DNA from: Siphonodentalium dalli
Lineage: Eukaryota > Mollusca > Scaphopoda > Gadilida > Siphonodentaliidae
Length of the DNA stretch: 64,000 bases
Direction: 5' to 3'
Assembly: GCA_032622095.1 (NCBI GenBank)
Contig: CP136064.1
Coordinates: 134,795,129-134,859,128 of the forward strand
The notes under the pieces were generated by a model. It was not told the DNA's origin and searched no databases. It worked only from the letters and a program-made list of their open reading frames with translations. Position 1 is the first letter of the stretch; each line of letters starts with the position of its first letter. A program made the translations under genes and the position numbers. This document shows positions 52,501 through 55,310 of this stretch, one piece after another.

Positions 52501-54598
52501 GCACCACAGACATATCTGTCACTGCCAAGCATACTCTACATGTACATGTAGCATATTGCTGCTAAATACATATGAATTGGGTATTTCTCAATAACTTTTG
52601 TATCTGCCGAGCTATTTTCATGAAACTTGTTATGCATGTAGGTATTGGTCTGGGGAATCGAAAACACATCACAGTCCACCATTGTCACGTGACCACAATC
52701 ACGTGACCACAAACAAGATGGCCACCACCCCAAAATATAAGAAAATTTCAGTATTTCTCAATAACTTTTGTATTTGTAGAGATATTTTCATGAAAGTTAA
52801 CTTAAATTGGCATGTAAGTAAGTATCAGTATTGGGAATAGAAAATATGTTCTAGTGACCATAAAACAGGATGGCCGCCATCGCGAATTATAAGATAATGT
52901 TAGTATATTGCTGCTAAATACATATTGATTGGGTATTTCTCATTAACTTTTGTATCTGTAGAGGTATGTTCGTGGAACTTGGTGCACAGTTAGATATTGG
53001 AATTGCGAATTGAAAACACTTCCCAGTCTGCCAGTGTCATGAGACCGTGACCACATGAGGGTCACGAGACCGTGACCACATGATCACAAAACAAGATGGC
53101 CACCACACAGAAATATAAGGAAAATGCATTATTTCTCAATAACTTTTGTATCTGCAGAGATATTTTGACGACATTTGGTATTGAGAACCGAAAACAAGTT
53201 AGTATATTTCTGCTAAATAAATATATTATTGGGTATTTCACAATAACTTTTGTATATGCAGAGGTATATTCCTGAAACTTGGTATGCAGGTAGGTATTGG
53301 TCTCTGTGGAATGGAAAACACTTCCATACCAGGAGGGTCACGTGACCGCGACAACTTAATTACAAAACATGATGGCCGACATCCCGAAATATAAAAAAAA
53401 TAAACCGGGAGTTTCTCGTTACAAAATTGATTACATCACGTACAGTGTTTTCACAGAATAATATAAAGTTACTTCCCATGGATTGATGTTACGGGACGAA
53501 GGTGTCAGGATTCGACTCAAGTCGCGATCGGCAGTGTATGGGTAATTCGACTCAAGTCGCGATCGGCAGTGAAAGAGTTAAGTTCACTCATTCATTAGCA
53601 CTACTCATTCACACTACAACATACATTCACTCACTCAATACAATAATCCTCTCTAACACCTCACTGCACACTTATCACCTTACACACAATATTACAAGAT
53701 ATATACATTTAACCTCACAGTCTGTCAAACAAGTTTATATGACAGAAAATATTTAGTTTGACATATTTGACAATTTATTACATGGAGCAGCTATTGTTCG
53801 TGTATTACGAAATGTACAAGTAATGCCAGTTTTGCTTTGGTGTTTTCAGTTTCATGGATGTGTTTTCACAATTAGTCATTAAAAGTGCATGATATGCAAC
53901 TCTGCGTTTGCAAGTGAGCTTATTTTGAAGGTTCTCCGTGTTTAATATGTTGGAGGCATAGCTCAATTTTTATTAGCGAATTCTTCCATATTTTTATTGA
54001 CTTGAAACATGTAGCGTAACTCGTTGGTCGCCATTGTTTTAAAACAAGACACAAGCTGATGGCTCATTAAAATAGTTCAGGTGTGGTGAGACAGCAGTCA
54101 CATGGGGTGGGTGAGATAGGAAATTCTCACCCAGCTACCTCACACGGGCTGACTGTGCTAAAATGTGTTGGGGGTGGGAGAAAAACTATGTAATTTTCAA
54201 CAACAACAAAATCTGAACTGTAATACCTCAGCCTCCTTGGTGAAGAGGTAAAACAATTCAAATGGGGGGGGGGGGGGAGGGGGGGGGGTCGAGATATAAA
54301 ACTGGGTAATTTTCACCCCAAAAAAATCTAAACTGTAATGCCTCTGTTAAACAAAAAAACAAGCTTTCTTGTCACAGTCATATTGAATGATAAAATGAGA
54401 CCAGGGTGGGGGGGAGAGGTGCAGGGGGGAGATAAACTGTTACAATCTGGTATGTCGCTGAGAAGCCTAATGCATATATGTATGAAGAAATGAAAATACT
54501 CACTTCCCTAGTAGTTCCTTGGGGTCATACTTTGCATAGAAATCACGGGCCTGGTCCTGAGACGGAAGTCCCGAATCGATATCCTCTGACATTGTCAT
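1456..54598 (-). CDS. PHKG: Phosphorylase b kinase gamma catalytic subunit, seven of its exons (3' part outside window)
   Basis: This is the catalytic subunit of phosphorylase kinase, the cytosolic alpha-beta-gamma-delta complex that phosphorylates and activates glycogen phosphorylase. The coding segments are 54598-54504, 49986-49811, 38506-38452, 31221-31156, 15731-15659, 12295-12205 and 1546-1456 (95, 176, 55, 66, 73, 91 and 91 nt). Spliced, they read without a stop for about 215 residues. Visible kinase features are the Gly-rich loop around residues 31-37 (GKGVSSVV), the ATP-site lysine K53 in YAVKIID, the catalytic loop VHRDLKPEN with D153, DFG at 171-173 and APE at 195-197. Residue E186 precedes LCGTP, where PHKG carries a fixed acidic residue (Glu182 in mammals) instead of an activating phosphosite. 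That points to PHKG rather than another CaMK-group kinase. The C-terminal lobe and the calmodulin-binding tail must lie left of position 1. Introns run from 3.4 to 15.4 kb and are packed with transposons. No key residue is lost. Confidence 0.95.
1710..1789. repeat. 24-bp tandem repeat, three units
   Basis: The unit CCACTGGACTATATAAAAAGGAT(T/A) starts at 1710, 1734 and 1758, with a partial fourth unit at 1782. Copies are almost identical, so the array is young or homogenised. Each unit contains TATATAA. It lies in intron 6 close to exon 7. Confidence 0.9.
2786..2985. repeat. A/T-run low-complexity stretch
   Basis: Long runs of A and T with little else, interrupted by GAGCAAGGA-type motifs. 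A similar stretch occurs at 3935-4035, ahead of the second R3 copy, so the runs are probably part of that repeat. Confidence 0.7.
2986..3398 (+). repeat. R3 dispersed repeat, copy 1
   Basis: Contains the R3 motifs CCAGTGACCTCATTTTAACA, TCACCTAGGGAACATCC and ATGAACCCATTCGGTCTTATG, ending GCCTCAGGTGAGCTTAAAA. A short GATGGACGATGG stretch precedes the terminal stem AGCTCCGCC...GGTGAGCT. It has two internal tandem units (about 3010-3130 and 3160-3260). Confidence 0.8.
4022..4390 (+). repeat. R3 dispersed repeat, copy 2
   Basis: A direct copy of the previous repeat about 1 kb away, with the same motifs and order. It ends with GACGGACGGATGAACGAGG, then a stem-loop AGCTCC..GGAGAC-TTC-GTCTC..GGTGAGCT followed by A residues. 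The two copies flank a 0.6-kb segment (3399-4021) in which I see nothing recognisable. A third, partial R3-like copy is at about 56040-56210. Confidence 0.8.
5701..6010 (-). mobile_element. tRNA-derived SINE with 15-bp target-site duplication
   Basis: Read leftwards it starts GGGGCCTCGGTGGCTCAATC. It has a pol III A box (GGCTCAATCGGTTAG, 5999-5985) and B box (GGGTTCAAATCC, 5941-5930) at tRNA-like spacing. It continues with a body containing TCCTCCACCATTAAAACTGG and ends in a tetranucleotide tail (AATC)n at 5720-5701. It is flanked by the perfect direct repeat TTGAATGACATATAA at 5686-5700 and 6011-6025. Tail type and TSD are those of a SINE mobilised by a LINE partner. It is intact enough to have been recently active. 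Confidence 0.93.
8112..8670. repeat. Diverged minisatellite, about 43-bp unit
   Basis: About a dozen or more diverged units of the type CATGACCATA-AGTCACTCC-TGTATACATATACACCTCAC. Spacings between adjacent CACTCC/ACTCCC landmarks are about 42-44 bp. Open reading frames on both strands here are a by-product of the repetition. Related units reappear in reverse complement at about 58030-58160. Confidence 0.8.
8671..9380. repeat. Dispersed repeat with an inverted copy at 57.2-57.9 kb
   Basis: Landmarks TTTGTCATGCCCCATA, AACCAAGTGAGTCACAATTT, CAATAAACACCTTT and ACTTGAAAAATTTGTCC recur in reverse complement and reverse order at 57540-57900. Together with the minisatellite this defines a repeat of at least 1.2 kb. 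No coding potential is seen. Confidence 0.75.
9578..10690 (+). mobile_element. R1 element (head type A), near-complete copy
   Basis: It starts ACGAGAGGCCGATCACAATC, with the palindrome GCCGATC-AC-GATCGGC degraded by one base, followed by GTTAACCCATCCCTTGGCGA. It continues as an AT-rich core with CGGGGTACCCTTGGCAGAG, then ATCTGTC..TGAGAAGTTCATATAC, a short CAGACAGACGGA stretch, GTCAATCCGGACGTTGACAC, and the ACCATA..GTTTACCATACTATGG terminal palindrome region. There is no coding capacity. Compare the copies at 21628 and 61000. Confidence 0.8.
10691..11034. other. Intron 6 spacer, nothing recognised
   Basis: AT-rich sequence between two R1 pieces. No gene or repeat boundary could be supported. 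Confidence 0.5.
11035..11569 (+). mobile_element. R1 tail with three tandem units and terminal hairpin
   Basis: Three successive units of about 130-150 bp each carry AGGGCCATAACTC, AAACCCATATTCGAACTCGA, GAGAAACTCATATAC and GGTTCCGATCAGAT (starting near 11040, 11181 and 11320). They are followed by CAGACAGACATACGGAC, GTCAATCCGGACGTTGACAC and the hairpin ACCATACTATGGTATGG, then AACATAAAAA. The head end is missing. Confidence 0.8.
11570..12204. other. Intron 6 left of exon 6, nothing recognised
   Basis: No coding signal. One GGCGGCCATTTTGGCAGGCA motif lies near 11660, like the motif enriched in R2. Confidence 0.5.
12205..12295 (-). CDS. PHKG: PHKG exon 6 (91 nt, DFG motif)
   Basis: The acceptor is TTTTTGCAG and the donor is the weaker GTATAT at 12204-12199. 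It encodes [20 protein letters not shown] and on to the activation segment NQGEELT. DFG is residues 171-173. The final single base G joins AG of exon 7 to make Glu186, the acidic residue that replaces a phosphosite in this family. The GT-AT donor is non-optimal but has no better alternative that keeps the frame. Confidence 0.95.
12998..13949. mobile_element. Non-autonomous hAT-type DNA transposon, 952 bp
   Basis: Terminal inverted repeats are CAGGGTTCGCGCTG on the left and, in complement, CAGTGTTCGCGCTG on the right (one mismatch). It is flanked by the perfect 8-bp direct repeat CCTATCAA at 12990-12997 and 13950-13957. An 8-bp target duplication with CAGNG termini is the hallmark of hAT elements. 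Subterminal regions repeat CATTTGGCTAAACTTTTGGC motifs at both ends. There is no transposase ORF, so it would need a partner. It sits in PHKG intron 5. Confidence 0.88.
13987..14165 (+). repeat. R1 head fragment (type A), degraded
   Basis: Recognised by GGTCGACAGATGTGTAACCC, CATCCCTTAATGATAG, a TTATAGAGTATA motif and TTGGAATATATGGGTCA in the same order as at 9578 and 21628. The rest of the element is not seen. Confidence 0.65.
14540..15055 (+). pseudogene. Penelope-like retroelement remnant with GIY-YIG endonuclease domain
   Basis: Frame from 14550 reads [13 protein letters not shown], then [20 protein letters not shown], the VYVGET / RF..H signature of GIY-YIG endonucleases found at the C terminus of Penelope-like reverse transcriptases. 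A shifted frame then gives [14 protein letters not shown], then [12 protein letters not shown], and the coding part ends with a Lys-rich tail ([12 protein letters not shown], stop near 14884). At least one stop and one frameshift break the domain; no reverse transcriptase remains. The following 3' UTR (TGTCTAGATCATTTTCA at 14900, GTGGGTTGTAGG near 14980, an A-rich end near 15050) is shared with the retroposon at 38577-39842. Confidence 0.72.
15056..15290 (+). repeat. Hairpin repeat with 22-bp units, copy 1
   Basis: Starts CACATTTATCGTGCCC and TTTTCAACATCATTCTAAA. It then has three 22-bp units of the type C(A/G)GCAAGTACA-CA-GGC(C/T)GAA, then a reversed arm, ending TTAAAGTGGACACTTGTTTT. A second copy with more units is at 48018-48310. 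No target duplication was established. Confidence 0.75.
15291..15658. other. Intron 5 next to exon 5, nothing recognised
   Basis: No gene or repeat boundary could be supported in this stretch. Confidence 0.5.
15659..15731 (-). CDS. PHKG: PHKG exon 5 (73 nt, HRD catalytic loop)
   Basis: The acceptor is ATGTTTCAG and the donor GTAAGC at 15658-15653. It encodes [18 protein letters not shown] followed by VHRDLK, i.e. helix E and the start of the catalytic loop. Catalytic Asp is residue 153 and Lys 155. The phase is 1 nt + 24 codons. Neighbouring intron DNA is repeat-derived on both sides. Confidence 0.94.
15798..17569 (+). repeat. R2 element array
   Basis: Three R2 starts (GAAAGTGTCAATGACACTG at 15798 and 16977, a diverged one at 15998) precede series of about 164-bp units. 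Each unit carries a GATTTAGTCAT-CAAAGAGTA motif and CCAAGATGGCTGC-GGC-GCCATGTTTTTC (for example 17129, 17293, 17456). One copy ends near 16850 with AATAGCTCAAAGTAAAGTTG and ACCTAAAAA. The third copy is cut at 17569, where an R1 element begins. A TTAACTCTTTGATTGCC motif at 15876 looks like a piggyBac-type end without a partner. Confidence 0.8.
19646..19790. repeat. Near-perfect 145-bp inverted repeat (hairpin)
   Basis: The left arm AGAAATAAATACACGGTGTA ... GTGTGTATGGTCAAGTTGTA ... CACAAAAAACTGATTGTAGG is repeated in complement on the right up to 19790, around a short GC-rich centre TCCGCTACGCGTC. Arms are about 65-70 bp with only a few differences. Confidence 0.9.
19974..20106. repeat. Hairpin built from GGGAGACAT / CTCGAGAACG motifs
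   Basis: The outer stem TTGTTGCCC..GGGCAACAA encloses GGGAGACAT-CGAGATTT-CTCGAGAACG and its complement CGTTCTCGAG..AAATCTC..ATGT-TCCC. It forms the right end of the 2.1-kb insertion. Confidence 0.85.
21628..22969 (+). mobile_element. R1 element (head type A), complete nested copy
   Basis: It runs from AACGAGAGGCCGATCACGAT (perfect 7-bp stem GCCGATC/GATCGGC) to CATACATGGTATGGGTAAAC. Next to the end are a GGAC microsatellite (22877-22908, GGACGGACAGACGGACGG and on) and tandem units with AAACCCATATTCGAACTAGA. It is inserted in another R1 copy. Comparing with the uninserted equivalent at about 61345 (AGAAAAACCTAGG in complement), the insertion duplicated at most a TT/AA dinucleotide. Confidence 0.85.
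23380..23575 (+). repeat. R2 3' end fragment
   Basis: One unit (AAGATGGCTACTGGTGGCC) and the R2 terminus: GCACGGACAGATGACAACCC, then the stem AGCTCAAACTTTAC-GTT-GTAAAGTTGAGCT followed by AAAAA. The head is absent. Confidence 0.8.
23576..24059. other. Intron 4 spacer, nothing recognised
   Basis: Includes a pyrimidine-rich tract near 23955-24040. No gene signal. Confidence 0.5.
24060..24700 (+). repeat. R2 element, 5'-truncated
   Basis: Units with GGTTGCTGGCGGCCAAG and CAAGATGGCCCTCGCTG, ending in ACAGATGACAGATACCAGCC, AATAGTTCAAACTTTACAAA and GTCAAGTTAAGCTAAAAAG, which is the R2 terminal stem-loop. Confidence 0.78.
25083..25415. mobile_element. TTAA-flanked MITE, piggyBac-like, 333 bp
   Basis: Flanked on both sides by TTAA (25079-25082 and 25416-25419), with termini CCCTTTG and, in complement, CCCTTTGGCGAGTAG. 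The target is an R2 unit. Exact TTAA duplication with C-rich termini is the piggyBac pattern. There is no coding capacity. Confidence 0.75.
26151..28447. mobile_element. Giant foldback (full-length inverted repeat) element, 2.3 kb
   Basis: It starts TAGTCCAGTGTATTTATG and ends in the complement of TAGTCCAGTGCATTTATG, flanked by CTA on both sides (26148-26150 and 28448-28450) within an R2 unit that normally reads CCCATCTAGAGGTCACC. The whole element is two diverged arms of about 1.1 kb. Examples: AACAACATACTAAAAATCGG at 26247 against its complement at 28352; TGACCTCAAATTTTGCATTT near 26760 (complement) against 27850; AACTGACTCCAAATTTTAAC near 27105 against 27520. The centre is at roughly 27250-27400. 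The symmetry is unusually complete for its length. Short ORFs in the arms are not conserved between arms and look accidental. Confidence 0.9.
29108..29350 (+). mobile_element. Diverged tRNA-derived SINE
   Basis: The head GGACCTCTGTGGTCAAATGT and an AGCGCTGGTTAATACCCGTGG segment resemble pol III A and B boxes, separated by extra sequence. The 3' part TTTCCTCCACCACATAAAAC and CAGCAATGTCACGTTATAG matches the body of the SINE at 5701-6010. No target duplication was found. Older than the other copy. Confidence 0.6.
31156..31221 (-). CDS. PHKG: PHKG exon 4 (66 nt)
   Basis: The acceptor is TATTTGCAG and the donor GTCAGT at 31155-31150. The exon encodes [20 protein letters not shown], the hinge and helix D region that is one of the best PHKG signatures (GELFDYLT...LSEK). 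The phase is 1 nt + 21 codons + 2 nt. In the other frame the exon start reads CCG TAG, so the acceptor position and phase are what keep it open. Confidence 0.94.
31291..31971. other. Intron 3 near exon 4, nothing recognised
   Basis: No coding signal. A short R1-head-like motif (AGAGGCCAATCACCCATACC) lies just left of it at about 31258. Confidence 0.5.
32938..33535 (+). repeat. R4 repeat with GGAC microsatellite and terminal hairpin
   Basis: Starts AAGAGGTGTGCACTCGAGTG and GCATACCCCCACC. It has three internal units with AAAATTATTGAAATCGGTTC-type motifs (33075, 33233, 33373), then a GGAC microsatellite (33418-33475) and the hairpin ATACCCCCATTTTC..GAAAGTGGGGGTAT, followed by AAC. There is no ORF of note. 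Confidence 0.82.
33590..33755 (+). repeat. R4 repeat, truncated second copy
   Basis: One unit (GTTGCATACCAATTTCATTG), GGGACGGACGGACAAATGG and a degraded terminal hairpin ending ATAGGGGTATAATTA, in the same order as the preceding copy. Confidence 0.75.
34395..35965 (+). mobile_element. R1 element (head type B), interrupted by a hAT-like insertion
   Basis: The head AACGAGAGGCCAATCACGAT and body match 17570-17957 almost base for base up to 34788. After the insertion the sequence resumes as ATTATTATTGTTATTC and GCTGCAAATTAAAAATTCAT, matching 20120-20460. The tail is missing. Confidence 0.78.
34789..35454. mobile_element. hAT-like insertion with GACTAGTCGA motifs, 666 bp
   Basis: It lies inside an R1 copy and is flanked by TAATATAT on both sides (34781-34788 and 35455-35462), an 8-bp target duplication. 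The ends are TAGTGTTGAAACG and, in complement, TAGTTATATTTTAAGG. Both subterminal parts contain ATCGACTAGTCG-type inverted motifs (about 34808 and 35420). No transposase is recognised. Confidence 0.7.
35966..38451. other. Intron 3, no gene or repeat identified
   Basis: Mostly unremarkable sequence. ORFs on both strands around 36207-36492 and 37029-37364 have no recognisable product and overlap each other. A (GA)n-type run at 37826-37870 is the only simple repeat. Confidence 0.5.
38452..38506 (-). CDS. PHKG: PHKG exon 3 (55 nt)
   Basis: The small exon between acceptor TCATTTTCAG and donor GTGAGT encodes [17 protein letters not shown]. This is kinase beta-strands 4-5 up to the gatekeeper/hinge, matching the PHKG pattern in which a Phe-rich strand leads to LVFE. 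It is too short to be found as an open reading frame and was located by expecting the next conserved kinase segment. The phase (2 nt + 17 codons + 2 nt) joins exons 2 and 4 exactly. Confidence 0.92.
38577..39842 (-). mobile_element. Complete retroposon with a single ORF and 14-bp target-site duplication
   Basis: Flanked by the perfect direct repeat ATAATTGTGTAATT at 38563-38576 and 39843-39856. Read leftwards it has a 174-nt 5' leader, one 308-codon ORF, a 3' UTR (ATGTCTAGATCATTTTCA; GTGGGTTGTAGGAGAGGGG) and an AAATAAATAATAAAAAC-type tail. The 3' UTR and the Lys-rich end of the ORF match the Penelope-like remnant at 14540-15055. It has no reverse transcriptase. The intact TSD and open frame suggest a recent insertion. 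Confidence 0.85.
38742..39668 (-). CDS. ORF of the retroposon, 308 aa, basic/low-complexity protein of unknown function
   Basis: I do not recognise the protein as a named family. It begins [15 protein letters not shown] and has a short hydrophobic stretch ([14 protein letters not shown], residues about 26-39). A strongly basic segment follows near residues 61-88 ([15 protein letters not shown], then RAKWKKKKG). The middle is Pro/Ser/Asp-rich, a motif [20 protein letters not shown] lies near 225-245, there is a Thr run, and the tail is basic ([10 protein letters not shown]). Base composition is clearly more GC-rich than the surrounding intron, which fits foreign mobile DNA. The basic segments suggest nucleic-acid binding, like an ORF1/Gag-type protein; that is inference. 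The ORF is antisense to nothing and co-oriented with PHKG. The open frame, TSD and tail support a real mobile-element gene. Confidence 0.7.
   Translation of the reverse strand: MELIPDAALAAMQRSQIVDTVSWNLQSNRGYLVLCVEFRTEDAGIQRSSTRSRNAKTSRTMKEEPPKRKTPARRRRDAARRAKWKKKKGVTVDLPVTPPRVVQPSSVTAGRPELSERRPDDPACMETGDIRPARRDSVDLPEVPAVGTETSGDRDADTTPDVPAASFDVEMETPPSHSPQGADSTISVPPTPKYEEKPASPTKEEIEQQRHALKVKIIRDSRSHSEYPLTIQEYYLLWGRRIYRGPDRQDPAPKTASVIDRNQEKQIILNSTPPEASNFSTDSDSATTITTTTTATSNRRKKKSKKKK
39881..40400. repeat. 40-bp minisatellite, 13 units
   Basis: Thirteen units, each exactly 40 bp, of GCCATTCAACACCTGCTGCT followed by TCACACCCTACCAAAATGAG, from 39881 to 40400. Variation is nearly confined to a few positions (C/A in CCAAAATG/CCACAATG, CTGCT/CTGAT). 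It begins 24 bp right of the retroposon's target duplication. A unit of 40 cannot keep a reading frame. Confidence 0.97.
40557..41560 (+). repeat. R2 fragments
   Basis: R2 starts at 40557 (ATGAAAGTGCCAATGACACT) and 41277 (AATGAAAGTGTCAATGACCC) with units containing CCAAGATGGCCACTGGCAGC (40690) and CCAAGATGGCCGCTGGTGGC (41414). No R2 terminal stem-loop is seen. Confidence 0.75.
41561..42675. other. Intron 2 spacer; ORF at 42105-42491 not recognised
   Basis: A 128-codon plus-strand open frame (42105-42491) has no recognisable domain and includes AGAGTTATCGC-type motifs like those of R1 and R4. I regard it as accidental. A CCGCCCGACC..CCCGCCCGCCGCC tract lies near 42567-42595. Confidence 0.45.
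42778..44132 (-). mobile_element. 5'-truncated LINE insertion with 14-bp target-site duplication
   Basis: The direct repeat ACAAATATGGATAT at 42764-42777 and 44133-44146 flanks a minus-strand non-LTR retrotransposon fragment. The 5' end is inside the reverse transcriptase C-terminal part. The 3' UTR is about 545 bp. It landed in the TTAA-flanked element, so that element is older. Confidence 0.82.
43323..44120 (-). pseudogene. Non-LTR retrotransposon reverse transcriptase, C-terminal part, frameshifted
   Basis: Reading leftwards from about 44120, one frame gives [20 protein letters not shown] and then [17 protein letters not shown], the region following the reverse transcriptase palm in jockey/CR1-like elements. 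A frameshift near 43950 leads into a 209-codon frame starting [19 protein letters not shown]. This frame holds [17 protein letters not shown] and the Cys motif [20 protein letters not shown] that many LINE proteins carry at the C terminus. The stop is at 43323. Palm motifs and endonuclease are absent (5' truncation). No other breaks were seen after the frameshift. Confidence 0.85.
44189..44421. repeat. Nested double palindrome
   Basis: Each end is itself a hairpin (GCCAATGCATTCTCTTATAT, ATGCGAGTCGACC...), and the two ends are inverted copies of each other around a T/A-rich middle (44270-44345). The motif ATATAAGAGAATGCATTGGC also occurs, as ATAAGAGAATGCACTGGCAC and similar, inside R1 type A copies (about 9758, 21800, 32165). 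Confidence 0.9.
45010..46985. other. Interior of the 5.2-kb element, nothing recognised
   Basis: Short ORFs only (up to 95 codons), none with a recognisable transposase motif. A C-run occurs near 45715. Confidence 0.5.
46990..47328 (+). pseudogene. LINE 3' end fragment with TTGAA-type tail
   Basis: In broken frames the sequence reads [19 protein letters not shown], then [19 protein letters not shown] followed by NC, the C-terminal Cys/His motif of another LINE type. A stop follows, then a short 3' UTR ending AACTTAATTGAATTGAAT. There is one frame change near 47080. Everything upstream is missing. Confidence 0.75.
47336..47726 (+). mobile_element. Copy of the AGGGGCTTGTTACATG TIR element, left end truncated
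   Basis: Shares with 50399-50908 the motifs AACAGCGAGTCATCCCG, GGAACGTTACACGATTCGTT, GTGATTGACAGCTAG and CCGAGTTGTCCCGGCT, ending CTCATGTAACAAGCCCCT. The left TIR is incomplete (the LINE end abuts it). Confidence 0.8.
48018..48310 (+). repeat. Hairpin repeat with 22-bp units, copy 2
   Basis: Same start (CCACATTTATAGTGCCC) and end (TTAAGTGGACACTTGTTTTG) as 15056-15290, with five units of CGGCAAGTATACCGCGGTCGAA-type sequence and a reversed arm (GCAGTTCGGCCGAGGTGG). More GC-rich and more regular than copy 1, so probably closer to the original. Confidence 0.78.
48590..48780 (+). repeat. TTCGCCG-type tandem motif array
   Basis: Seven or so repeats of about 25 bp based on TTCGCCG(A/G)(A/G)AT-GACA. 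Related motifs in complement (CCGGCGAAATTTACTTCCGA) lie at 49395-49475. Both are in the interior of the 5.2-kb TIR element. Confidence 0.7.
49063..49265. repeat. Tandem duplication of about 100 bp
   Basis: ATGGCTTCGGGTGAATTGTA to CACGTG..AGGAAGGAAG occurs twice in succession (49063 and 49168). The copies are nearly identical apart from a 7-bp indel and a 2-bp change. A second short duplication (CAGTCTTCACTAATGACTAA) follows at 49298 and 49349. Confidence 0.85.
49811..49986 (-). CDS. PHKG: PHKG exon 2 (Gly-rich loop, ATP lysine, helix C)
   Basis: The acceptor is TTCTTCGCAG, just right of 49986; the donor is GTGAGT at 49810-49805. Translation gives GVSSVVRRC, then [12 protein letters not shown] with the ATP lysine K53, an acidic and variable stretch, and a helix-C region with [17 protein letters not shown]. 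Phase fits both neighbours (AA|A and A|TT). A longer open frame continues past the donor to 49647, but that part is transposon DNA: the terminal inverted repeat of a 5.2-kb element begins 22 bases inside the intron. Confidence 0.95.
50399..50908. mobile_element. 510-bp TIR element (MITE), complete
   Basis: The left end AGGGGCTTGTTACATGAGCC, then GGGACAACTCGGTTAGCCGG, is repeated in complement on the right (50856-50908) over more than 50 bp with about three mismatches in the first 53. Additional CCGAGTTGTCCCGG motifs in both orientations fill the interior. The target duplication could not be settled (flanks are TTAATA and TTAGTC). It lies in PHKG intron 1, about 0.4 kb from exon 2. Confidence 0.85.
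50911..52478. other. Intron 1, nothing recognised
   Basis: No coding or repeat signal that I can support. Confidence 0.5.
52483..53577. mobile_element. TTAA-flanked element with internal tandem repeats, piggyBac-like ends
   Basis: TTAA at 52479-52482 and 53578-53581 flank termini CTCTTTCACTGCC and its perfect complement. The interior has three units of about 300-350 bp starting TATTGCTGCTAAATACATAT (52553, 52905) or similar (53206). Each carries TTTCTCAATAACTTTTGTAT, AAACTTGGTATGCAGGTAGG-type text and the CACGTGACC / CAAGATGGCC motifs. The right end also has a short direct repeat ATTCGACTCAAGTCGCGATC (53512 and 53545). No ORF of note. Confidence 0.8.
53582..54503. other. Intron 1 left of exon 1, with G-rich tracts
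   Basis: Contains a long G-run at 54266-54289 and a second G-rich tract at 54404-54430, with potential for quadruplex structure. No gene signal. Confidence 0.6.
54504..54598 (-). CDS. PHKG: PHKG coding exon 1 (start codon, residues 1-31 plus two bases)
   Basis: Reading leftwards, the ATG at 54598 opens [10 protein letters not shown] and the exon runs to [14 protein letters not shown] plus two bases of a Lys codon. The donor is GTGAGT at 54503-54498. A second in-frame ATG lies two codons later. The ATG is preceded by GCAG at 54603-54600, so an acceptor directly upstream and a separate 5' untranslated exon are likely. One weak candidate acceptor (TTTCTCTTTGCAG) lies near 54930, but I cannot confirm that exon. 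The FYxKYxPKExLG motif is typical of the PHKG N terminus. Confidence 0.9.
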
Positions 54599-55070
54599 CC
54601 TGCAATACTATTCTCAGATTTATAAAAAAAAGTTCCTTGGCGAAGGGTCAGTATCAAATAATATCACAGAATAAATTAATCCATACATGCTATTTACAAA
54701 GCAGTTTATGCAAACACCATAATATTGCAGTGGTTATTTAAAATTTCTAAAAATCTGAGTCTATCCTATATGACTTTGGTGCGTCATGAAGTCAAGAAAG
54801 TCTCTATTTAACCAGACATATGTTGACAACAACCAAGCGTATCATTTCCGTTATTATCTTTTCAAAGAGAGCCATAGAAACACCTGTCTCCAATATTGCT
54901 GAATTCATCACTTGTCATGGGGTAGTTCCTGCAAAGAGAAAAGACAGCGAGTGTAAATAAAGTAGAACTATTATATTACCCATTGTCTAGCGATCATATC
55001 GATGCTCGTAGTCCGTTTATATACCGGGTACATTATAACCATGGGTATATCCCATATATAACCATACAAA

Positions 55071-55310
55071 AATGAGAGGCCGATCATGATCAGCTGATGT
55101 TTAACCCATCCCTTGGTGATAGATTACTATGATCGGAATCATAATTTAGAGTTTTGATGTTGAATTATAGTTGAATTATAGAGTATACTGTTATATACAT
55201 GTACTATTATAAACAAAAGTACATAATAAAACAAATTATTAAAATTTATGAGTCAAATAGGGGTAAGATAATGCACTGGCACAGGATATGTAATGCTGCG
55301 CCAGCGCAGC
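55071..55310 (+). repeat. R1 head fragment (type A)
   Basis: TGAGAGGCCGATCATGATCA and GCTGATGTTTAACCCATCCC open the fragment, followed by TTATAGAGTATACTGTTATA, ATGAGTCAAATAGGGG and AATGCACTGGCACAGGATAT, in the R1 type A order. The remainder is missing. Confidence 0.8.

Noticed and set aside
54870-54940. 5' untranslated exon of PHKG
   Set aside because: A good acceptor-like TTTCTCTTTGCAG is present in complement, but no convincing donor or transcript evidence, so it is not annotated as a feature.
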